From a virus, in IMG/VR virus record IMGVR_UViG_3300025141_000576, positions 1-27,910 of that record: a DNA stretch of 27,910 bases; one strand, written 5' to 3'. The notes beneath the pieces were generated by a model, which had not been told where the DNA came from, ran no database searches, and was given only the letters and a program-made list of their open reading frames with translations. This document shows, one piece after another, positions 23,688-27,910 of the stretch (its first letter is position 1; every line of letters starts with the position of its first letter). The translations under genes were made by a program, and so were the position numbers.

Positions 23688-23696
23688 TATAAATAT
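23688..23696. promoter_or_regulatory. TATAAATAT box at the 5' edge of the tmRNA gene
   Basis: A perfect plus-strand TATAAATAT lies immediately before the acceptor piece of the tmRNA, where its promoter would be expected. It also separates the tmRNA from the 79-aa gene upstream. Confidence 0.35.
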
Positions 23697-23710
23697 CGTT
23701 CTACTTGTAA

Positions 23711-23950
23711 TTATTCTATAATCTGAGCGTCTTTAATAGTTTGGCAAAGTAAATACTTATCTCCTTTGCGCAATACATGATCGCAGTGGTGGGATTCTTT
23801 CCACAACTTAAGTATCTGCATTGCCACCTGATCAGACGTTAAACCATATTTAGACTTAGTAATACCATATGTTAAAGGATCTATAGCATTAAAATTAATC
23901 TTTCTAATGACTACGTATGCTTTTCCTTTATTGTAAAATATTTTTCGCAT
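23711..23950 (-). CDS. Unknown protein, 79 aa
   Basis: ATG at 23950 (M-R-K-I-F-Y-N-K-G-K) has no clear SD. It is small and basic, with an H-H-C-D-H cluster near residues 54-58 (E-S-H-H-C-D-H-V-L) that might bind metal, and a K-Y-L-L-C-Q-T segment. It lies between Hsp20 and the tmRNA, preceded by an AGGTTATATA leader motif. It is not recognised. Confidence 0.65.
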   Translation of the reverse strand: MRKIFYNKGKAYVVIRKINFNAIDPLTYGITKSKYGLTSDQVAMQILKLWKESHHCDHVLRKGDKYLLCQTIKDAQIIE

Positions 23951-23962
23951 ATAACATTTAGC

Positions 23963-23973
23963 CTGCGGGCCGG
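23963..23973. repeat. Left arm of GC-rich inverted repeat flanking hsp20
   Basis: Plus-strand CTGCGGGCCGG matches, in inverted orientation, CCGACCCGCAG at 24500-24510 with one mismatch. Both arms stand out as G+C islands in AT-rich gaps on either side of the Hsp20 gene. Confidence 0.4.
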
Positions 23974-23986
23974 CTTATTTATTGTT

Positions 23987-23996
23987 TATATAACCT
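23987..23996 (-). promoter_or_regulatory. AGGTTATATA leader motif before the 79-aa gene
   Basis: In gene orientation AGGTTATATA is followed by CAATAAATA, about 40 nt before the ATG at 23950. It overlaps the end of the Hsp20 gene and is one of four close copies in leader regions (the others are near 18419, 24489 and 25809). Confidence 0.4.
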
Positions 23997-24444
23997 ATTT
24001 AATTGTAATTGTTTTAGGCTTACTATCTGGGGAAACAGGTACTTCTAGTCGTAAAAGACCGTTTTCCATAGATGCCTTAATTTTTGTTAAATCAAACTTA
24101 GGACTAATCTTCCACCCTAAATGAAAAGACCTTTTTGCAATACCCTTATGGATATATTCTCCTGCGTCTTGGCTTGAATCATTAGATTCGATGGTTGGTT
24201 TAGTGTATGAAACCTTTAACGTGGTTCCATCCTCTGTAGAAAGATCGATGTCCTTCTTATTTAATCCAACTGCAGCTATTTCAAATATTAAGGCTTCTTC
24301 CGTATAGATAATGTCGACAGGATGGTTTATTTTCCTATCAACATTAGTCTCAAAAGCCGAAGCTTGATCGAAAAAATTCTTAAATAATAAATCAGTTGGG
24401 AATAATCTTGTGCCGAAAGGCGTGTTCACTCTTAGTGTTGTCAT
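23995..24444 (-). CDS. hsp20: Small heat-shock protein (Hsp20 / alpha-crystallin), 149 aa
   Basis: A longer frame starts at 24516, but the ATG at 24444 (M-T-T-L-R-V-N-T-P-F-G) with SD AAGGAG is the sensible start. Residues about 40-140 form an alpha-crystallin domain: H-P-V-D-I-I-Y-T-E-E-A-L-I-F-E-I-A-A-V-G-L, then K-D-I-D-L-S ... L-K-V-S-Y, G-I-A-K-R-S-F-H-L, and A-S-M-E-N-G-L-L-R-L-E-V-P-V. The C-terminal I-T-I matches the I-x-I/V motif used in oligomer assembly. Hsp20 genes are common in marine T4-like phages, where they are thought to protect or help fold virion proteins. It has its own leader with an AGGTTATATG motif and may be a single-gene unit. Confidence 0.93.
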   Translation of the reverse strand: MTTLRVNTPFGTRLFPTDLLFKNFFDQASAFETNVDRKINHPVDIIYTEEALIFEIAAVGLNKKDIDLSTEDGTTLKVSYTKPTIESNDSSQDAGEYIHKGIAKRSFHLGWKISPKFDLTKIKASMENGLLRLEVPVSPDSKPKTITIK

Positions 24445-24488
24445 AATAATCTCCTTAGATAATTTTAATTTGTTAAACTTAGTTTTAA

Positions 24489-24498
24489 CATATAACCT
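24489..24498 (-). promoter_or_regulatory. AGGTTATATG leader motif before hsp20
   Basis: AGGTTATATG in gene orientation lies about 45 nt before the Hsp20 ATG. TATATG could act as a -10-like element. The match to the other leader copies is strong in the first eight bases. Confidence 0.4.
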
Positions 24499-24499
24499 A

Positions 24500-24510
24500 C
24501 CGACCCGCAG
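24500..24510. repeat. Right arm of GC-rich inverted repeat flanking hsp20
   Basis: CCGACCCGCAG on the plus strand is the partner of 23963-23973. It lies next to the AGGTTATATG motif of the hsp20 leader. Confidence 0.4.
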
Positions 24511-24535
24511 TGCCAATTGTTATATAGAATAAATA

Positions 24536-24796
24536 TCAAGACTTAACCGTTTTAGTCACAGTTTTTGTTGATGGTTTACCATTTCTTTTATTAGACGTGT
24601 ATTTCTTTTTGTACGTTTTCTTAGGTCTGACCTCTCTTAACGCTTGTTTTAAAAGATTAACGATCATTCGCTTGTCTAATATAATAGATTTTAGTTCTTT
24701 AATTTGCTTGCTTAGCCAGTAGGTAGTACCTAAACTACCTACTACTATGCCTATAATTCCTCCTGCTATTAACAGTTCATATTGAAATATTTCCAT
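24536..24796 (-). CDS. Single-helix membrane protein with basic C-terminus, 86 aa
   Basis: ATG at 24796 follows SD AGGAG. One membrane helix at about residues 8-28 (L-L-I-A-G-G-I-I-G-I-V-V-G-S-L-G-T-T-Y-W-L) is followed by a helical linker. A strongly basic tail (P-K-K-T-Y-K-K-K-Y-T-S-N-K-R-N-G-K) might bind nucleic acid or acidic lipids. It is unrecognised. It lies 9 nt after the 107-aa gene and just before the hsp20 leader. Confidence 0.72.
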   Translation of the reverse strand: MEIFQYELLIAGGIIGIVVGSLGTTYWLSKQIKELKSIILDKRMIVNLLKQALREVRPKKTYKKKYTSNKRNGKPSTKTVTKTVKS

Positions 24797-24805
24797 TTTT
24801 TTCTC

Positions 24806-25129
24806 CTATTTGTTTTGTTGCATGTCAGAAACAACCTCCATAAAGCCAACGTGAGGGGTAGATGTTCTATCCATTCCTAATCTTTTAGATGTACGAGCAG
24901 CCTCTTTAGCATCAATAATAGTTTCAATTAACTTATTACATTCTGAAAATGTTAAATCAAATTCTCTACCACCGATATTTAATGAACCAATTATAGGTTG
25001 ATTTGCTTCTCCTTGAGGGGTTAACCCAGGTTTTCCTTTCCAAAAGATACTTGCCCATGTAGGACCAAATTTACTTGGATTGAACTTTGTTCTTTCTTGT
25101 CTGTTGTTGTAATTTTTCTTGTGCGCCAT
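24806..25129 (-). CDS. Unknown protein, 107 aa
   Basis: ATG at 25129 (M-A-H-K-K-N-Y-N-N-R-Q-E-R-T) lies at the end of a 147-bp non-coding gap. It has a basic N-terminus, then P-T-W-A-S-I-F-W-K-G-K-P-G, a Gly-rich strand region (I-I-G-S-L-N-I-G-G-R-E-F-D-L) and a helical part (C-N-K-L-I-E-T-I-I-D-A-K-E-A-A). It is soluble in character and the family is not recognised. Confidence 0.7.
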   Translation of the reverse strand: MAHKKNYNNRQERTKFNPSKFGPTWASIFWKGKPGLTPQGEANQPIIGSLNIGGREFDLTFSECNKLIETIIDAKEAARTSKRLGMDRTSTPHVGFMEVVSDMQQNK

Positions 25130-25276
25130 TTTAATTTGTTTTAGCGTGATGCTTACTCTATTTCCTTTGTGGACGGGTTTTCAGCTTAACCCCGGTATAT
25201 TAATCTTCTTTCAAACACTTTAAATAATAAAGTTATATAGAATATAATCTATTTCCATGACATAAAAAAATATTTA
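25130..25276. other. 147-bp gap with hairpin and GATAAATA element
   Basis: No credible ORF is seen on either strand. In gene orientation the gap opens with GATAAATA (25268-25275), a possible late-promoter element for the 107-aa gene, followed by an AT-rich tract. Nearer the gene is a hairpin made of CGGGGTT and AACCCG with one bulged G (about 25170-25195). It lacks a T-run, so it is not a clear terminator. Confidence 0.45.
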
Positions 25277-25450
25277 TCACTTTATTTTATCTAATTGTTT
25301 AAAAAATTCTCTTTGTGCTTCGTCAAAATGCCAGTCTATGTCAAAAAATTCACCACTACACATTTCTCCCGACTTCATTTTTTTTCTGGCAGTCTTAAGA
25401 TCTTGCCAAGCGTCTATAAATTTATTGAATGCTTTAGTTAATCTACTCAT
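25277..25450 (-). CDS. Unknown small protein, 57 aa
   Basis: The longer frame starts inside the upstream gene in another phase. The ATG at 25450 (M-S-R-L-T-K-A-F-N-K-F) overlaps the stop of the 114-aa gene by 8 nt and is preferred. It is charged and helical, with W-Q-D-L-K-T-A-R-K-K-M and D-W-H-F-D-E-A-Q-R-E-F-F. The family is not recognised. Confidence 0.62.
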   Translation of the reverse strand: MSRLTKAFNKFIDAWQDLKTARKKMKSGEMCSGEFFDIDWHFDEAQREFFKQLDKIK

Positions 25451-25787
25451 TACCCCATTCAATTCCATCACTTGTAACAAATGAATCAGGTTTTTCAATA
25501 TAATCAGTTGGATCGTATGAAGAATTATCGCTAGAAACTACTATATGGTTTAAAGACTTTCTTAATTTCTTCTTGTTTCTAGTATTTATCCTATTCCAAT
25601 ACTCTACCGTGTCTAGATTGCGCCAAGCCTCCCAAGCCGTATTTGCAATTGCTAGTGAAGGATATTCTTCGCCTATTATATTTTTACCGTTTTGGCTAAT
25701 ATAAACTTGGCCTGAGGGGGTTGATGAAAGCTTTGCGCCTGGAAATTTCTTTTCTAATCTTTTTTTAGTTCGTTTGAACGTAGACAT
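25443..25787 (-). CDS. Unknown small protein, 114 aa
   Basis: An ATG at 25811 also exists, but AGAGG lies just before the ATG at 25787 (M-S-T-F-K-R-T-K-K-R-L), which I choose. The leader carries AGGTTATATG and GATAAATT. The protein has a basic N-terminus, then S-G-Q-V-Y-I-S-Q-N-G-K-N-I and A-W-E-A-W-R-N-L, and ends acidic (S-D-G-I-E-W-G-N-E). It has no membrane helix and is not recognised. Confidence 0.66.
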   Translation of the reverse strand: MSTFKRTKKRLEKKFPGAKLSSTPSGQVYISQNGKNIIGEEYPSLAIANTAWEAWRNLDTVEYWNRINTRNKKKLRKSLNHIVVSSDNSSYDPTDYIEKPDSFVTSDGIEWGNE

Positions 25788-25808
25788 AAATGCCTCTTTC
25801 GAATTTAT

Positions 25809-25818
25809 CATATAACCT
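25809..25818 (-). promoter_or_regulatory. AGGTTATATG leader motif before the 114-aa gene
   Basis: In gene orientation AGGTTATATG is followed at once by ATAAATTC, about 22 nt before the chosen ATG at 25787. It is identical over ten bases to the copy in the hsp20 leader. Confidence 0.4.
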
Positions 25819-25827
25819 GTTTTTAGT

Positions 25828-26343
25828 TTAATCGTTGTAATATTTTGTTAGTGTCGTTTGCTCATTTTTTGTCAGCTTATGAAACCAAGACATAAATTCT
25901 GAACCAGTCTTAGTTTTCATTTCTTTTTCTAGTTGCTCTAGTCCTTTATCAACAGAGTAATCTCTTTCAGATACACCCATTGAAACACGTTCTCTATTCT
26001 CAATAGGAGCTCCAGGTTTTCTACGATAAACCTCATTATTGTCTGGATTTTTTTCGTAAATATATGGTATTTCTTCAATGCTGTTTACCCAATCTTTCTG
26101 TTCTCTATTCCTATTGTATTGTTTCACCAACCAACCACCTCCATCTTCAATAGTATCTCTTAGTTCTTGATTGTCGATAGCTGAATCTGGTATCTTATTA
26201 TCGTGTAATTTAGCAAATTCATTCTGTGATATTAACACCTGTACCCACTCTTCATGTCTATCGTGGTATGGTCTCGTGTAATAGTGTTGAGTTATATTAC
26301 CGCTTATTGCTTCGTTTTTGTGAACCCAAATTTGTATTTTCAT
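25828..26343 (-). CDS. Unknown soluble protein, 171 aa
   Basis: ATG at 26343 (M-K-I-Q-I-W-V-H-K-N) lies within the last codons of the 71-aa gene (47-nt overlap). The N-terminal half reads like a mixed alpha/beta fold (V-Q-V-L-I-S-Q-N-E-F-A-K-L). The middle is charged (Y-N-R-N-R-E-Q-K-D-W) and the end is helical (F-M-S-W-F-H-K-L-T-K-N-E-Q-T-T-L). It has no known catalytic motif and is not recognised. Confidence 0.7.
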   Translation of the reverse strand: MKIQIWVHKNEAISGNITQHYYTRPYHDRHEEWVQVLISQNEFAKLHDNKIPDSAIDNQELRDTIEDGGGWLVKQYNRNREQKDWVNSIEEIPYIYEKNPDNNEVYRRKPGAPIENRERVSMGVSERDYSVDKGLEQLEKEMKTKTGSEFMSWFHKLTKNEQTTLTKYYND

Positions 26344-26512
26344 AACGTTTTTCTTTTTTTGTTTTTACTATATTATAGGCAGCTTCTATTTTATCTCCGT
26401 AACTATAGAATCGTTTGCCATTGTTTTCTAGATATTTTGATTCATCTAATACTTCTTTCCATATGCCCTCATTATGGGCTTGATATAATATATCTTCTAC
26501 TTTGTCTGACAT
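26297..26512 (-). CDS. Unknown small protein, 71 aa
   Basis: ATG at 26512 (M-S-D-K-V-E-D-I-L-Y-Q-A) lies in the last codons of the 89-aa gene (16-nt overlap). It is helical with a Lys/Arg-rich C-terminus. The long overlap with the next gene makes the C-terminal third less certain, though such overlaps recur in this operon. Confidence 0.58.
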   Translation of the reverse strand: MSDKVEDILYQAHNEGIWKEVLDESKYLENNGKRFYSYGDKIEAAYNIVKTKKEKRYENTNLGSQKRSNKR

Positions 26513-26766
26513 GTCGTATTATATTCCTCAATTAGTTTTTGTAATTCAGCACACTTCTCATATTCTTCATACTTTATAAAGAATTGTATCAACTTATTCG
26601 CTAGCCCAACTGGATCTTTACTTCCCATTTCTTTCTTCATACCACCTATTCCGTGTACTAAGAACAGATCATATCCAGAGTCCATAGCTCCTCTCTGTAT
26701 GTCTTCAAAAAAGTTTTCAAGGTTTAACATCTTAAAGTCTCCAAATTCGTGATCAAATATGTTCAT
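26497..26766 (-). CDS. Unknown helical protein, 89 aa
   Basis: ATG at 26766 overlaps the lipoprotein stop by 4 nt (ATGA). The C-terminal helix (Y-E-E-Y-E-K-C-A-E-L-Q-K-L-I-E-E-Y) resembles a UVR-type helical hairpin, a short protein-protein contact motif. The middle has H-G-I-G-G-M-K-K-E-M-G. A regulatory or adaptor role is possible; the family is not recognised. Confidence 0.68.
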   Translation of the reverse strand: MNIFDHEFGDFKMLNLENFFEDIQRGAMDSGYDLFLVHGIGGMKKEMGSKDPVGLANKLIQFFIKYEEYEKCAELQKLIEEYNTTCQTK

Positions 26767-27278
26767 TTCAATATAATATTAAATTGTCTACTGCTACTAT
26801 AACCATCAGCAAATTCAGCTGTTGATTTTATATTTATTGTATCGCCCTTCATACTTCGTACAGGCGCAAACATAATATTTATTTCCCCATCCTCAGTACT
26901 ATAACAAGTTTCATTTATGGTTGGAACCTCAAAACCGTCAAACCAGGTTATGTATGATGTATCAACAGTACTGTATATATAAGTATCATTTAGCATATTA
27001 TTTAGGTGTATGATATAGCCTAAAGTATCTCCAATATACCAATAGTGAGAGCTGCTCCAATAAACCTTTATTAGTTCATATGTATTATCTACAGGTGATA
27101 CTTTACCTGAGATTCGATGTAAGGTTTGCCAGCTCTCTGACATTTGTAAATGATAATAGCCCATAGAGTCGGCATTTAACCTTACATCTAACTCAAATTC
27201 ATGGCCTAAAGGGGCTACCGCTTCTTTATTACAACTAAATAAGATAAACAATATTGGTATGTATATTAGTTTATTCAT
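26763..27278 (-). CDS. Lipoprotein, possibly surface-exposed, 171 aa
   Basis: ATG at 27278 overlaps the VWA stop (TAATG). The N-terminus (M-N-K-L-I-Y-I-P-I-L-F-I-L-F-S-C) is a lipoprotein signal with lipobox L-F-S-C, so C16 would be lipidated. It is followed by N-K-E; a Lys/acidic patch after the Cys acts as a surface-export signal for some Bacteroidota lipoproteins. The mature part is strand-rich (L-D-V-R-L-N-A ... I-K-V-Y-W-S-S-S-H-Y-W-Y) with no enzyme motif. Phage lipoproteins such as T5 Llp block receptors against further infection, so this could act in superinfection exclusion. The lipidation call is strong; surface exposure and function are inferred. Confidence 0.8.
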   Translation of the reverse strand: MNKLIYIPILFILFSCNKEAVAPLGHEFELDVRLNADSMGYYHLQMSESWQTLHRISGKVSPVDNTYELIKVYWSSSHYWYIGDTLGYIIHLNNMLNDTYIYSTVDTSYITWFDGFEVPTINETCYSTEDGEINIMFAPVRSMKGDTINIKSTAEFADGYSSSRQFNIILK

Positions 27279-27910
27279 TATACTGTTGCAAACATTTTGT
27301 TAAGTGTATTTGCTAGTGGGATTAACTGTTGAGTGTTGATGAATTCAGCGTCTTTACCGTACATTGTTTTGAAACTTGAGTCGTTTATTTTATAACCGCC
27401 AGAAATAAAGTAGCTAAGTATCTTAATACCTTTAGACCTCATTGAATCTACCTGTTTCTTAGTATGATTAGCAGCTTCTTCTCCATAGTATTGAATATCT
27501 TTATTTTCAAAATATGGTTCTCCATCAGAAAAATTTATAAAGTAGCTATCAACACTAGAAGAACCTCCAACGATTTCATTTTGTATTGCTTCAAAGCATA
27601 GTCCTTCAGGTGTAGTACCTGGACAACTTATATATTTGAATAGGTTTAGTATTTTAGATACTTTGTCTTTTCTAGAATCATAAGCTATAAATATTGCTGG
27701 GATATTTTTGTTTCCAACTCTCTCTGTACTTCTGTATGATATTACAACATCTAAGTTTTGTACCATTGAAGAGGCTTTTGCAATAGCAACGGTAGCTTTT
27801 TGAGCGTTTACCCATTTTATACCTCCCATTGAACCACTAGCGTCAACACTAATATGAATTACACCAGGATTAAATCTTTCTTCAAATACTTGTTGGAATA
27901 CATTTTGGTA
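27278..27910 (-). CDS. VWA-domain protein, possible CobT-type partner (partial, N-terminus off right edge)
   Basis: The frame is open to the right edge, giving 210 residues without the start. Near the left end of the visible protein, I-H-I-S-V-D-A-S-G-S-M-G-G (27830-27844 for D-A-S-G-S) is the MIDAS metal-binding motif of von Willebrand A domains. Later I-F-I-A-Y-D-S-R and Y-F-I-N-F-S-D-G-E-P fit the T and D ligand strands of the fold. Marine T4-like phages often carry VWA proteins of the CobT type next to a CobS-like MoxR AAA+ ATPase. That partner would lie upstream, outside this window. The job of the pair in phages is not settled. It is translationally coupled to the lipoprotein gene. Confidence 0.82.
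   Translation of the reverse strand, partial: YQNVFQQVFEERFNPGVIHISVDASGSMGGIKWVNAQKATVAIAKASSMVQNLDVVISYRSTERVGNKNIPAIFIAYDSRKDKVSKILNLFKYISCPGTTPEGLCFEAIQNEIVGGSSSVDSYFINFSDGEPYFENKDIQYYGEEAANHTKKQVDSMRSKGIKILSYFISGGYKINDSSFKTMYGKDAEFINTQQLIPLANTLNKMFATV

Larger units (their letters stand above)
23370..23698 (-). ncRNA. ssrA: Phage tmRNA gene in circularly permuted (two-piece) order
   Basis: In gene orientation the acceptor piece comes first. GGACGAGGGTTCGATACCC gives a T-arm (stem GAGGG/CCCTC, 23633-23649), followed by CACCTCC (23626-23632) and a discriminator A (23625). After 19 bases (23606-23624) the coding piece opens with GGGGGTGACTGGATTTGACA at 23605. The acceptor stem forms seven pairs between the pieces (GGGGGTG with CACCTCC), including the G3-U pair that marks tRNA-Ala-like charging. 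P2 also forms across the pieces: ACGATG (23581-23586) with CATTGT (23655-23660), and GATATAGG (23568-23575) with CTTATATT (23666-23673). A tag frame follows, then several hairpins (23467-23488, 23444-23456, 23417-23441, 23398-23408) in the pseudoknot region. No second T-arm lies downstream, so this is not a normal one-piece gene. CCA is not encoded. The outer ends are approximate. Confidence 0.88.

Overview
This AT-rich window looks like part of a contractile-tailed (myovirus), T4-like phage genome. All supportable genes are on the minus strand and read from the right end of the window to the left; many overlap by a few bases or have short gaps. The T4-like call rests on a recognisable baseplate set (gp25-like, gp6-like and a gp5-like hub/spike) and on a gp55-like late sigma factor, together with an Hsp20 and a VWA protein of the kind seen in marine T4-like phages. 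A Bacteroidota (flavobacterial-type) host is inferred from three signs. A 144-aa outer-membrane-type protein has a signal peptide ending in the ASA-Q cleavage style typical of that phylum. A lipoprotein carries an acidic/lysine patch after its lipobox cysteine. The phage tmRNA encodes a tag of the form G-E-...-A-M-A-A, which resembles Bacteroidota tags.

Layout, in direction of transcription. (1) 27910-25277: a run of tightly coupled genes, with a VWA-domain protein (open at the right edge), a lipoprotein and five small unknowns. (2) 25276-23711: a 147-bp non-coding gap, then two small unknowns, Hsp20 and a 79-aa unknown. (3) 23698-23370: a tmRNA gene in circularly permuted order, with the acceptor/T-arm piece before the coding piece. 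(4) 23343-18473: a 210-aa unknown, a four-helix membrane protein with a coiled coil, a zinc-ribbon protein, small unknowns (two too short for ordinary ORF lists), an HD-domain phosphohydrolase, a one-helix membrane protein and the gp55-like sigma factor. (5) 18472-17589: an iteron-like repeat array, an outer-membrane beta-barrel protein and a 74-aa two-helix membrane protein ending in a strong intrinsic terminator. (6) 17541 to the left edge: the tail/baseplate operon, with a small unknown, the gp5-like hub carrying an M15 peptidase, a spike-associated protein, two unknowns, gp25, gp6, a DNRLRE-like protein, an Ig-domain protein, a 1535-aa GpI/LamG protein, two further structural proteins and a tail protein of at least 856 residues that runs off the left edge.

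How it fits together: the gp55-like factor probably directs late transcription of the structural operon. The tail proteins assemble the baseplate and adsorption apparatus, and they are unusually rich in sugar-binding-type and Ig-like folds. The M15 peptidase probably opens peptidoglycan at entry. The outer-membrane protein and lipoprotein are candidates for altering the host surface, and the tmRNA for ribosome rescue and protein tagging during infection. The permuted tmRNA is the most unusual item. Its P1 and P2 helices can be paired across the two pieces by eye, and its acceptor stem retains the G3-U alanine identity pair.
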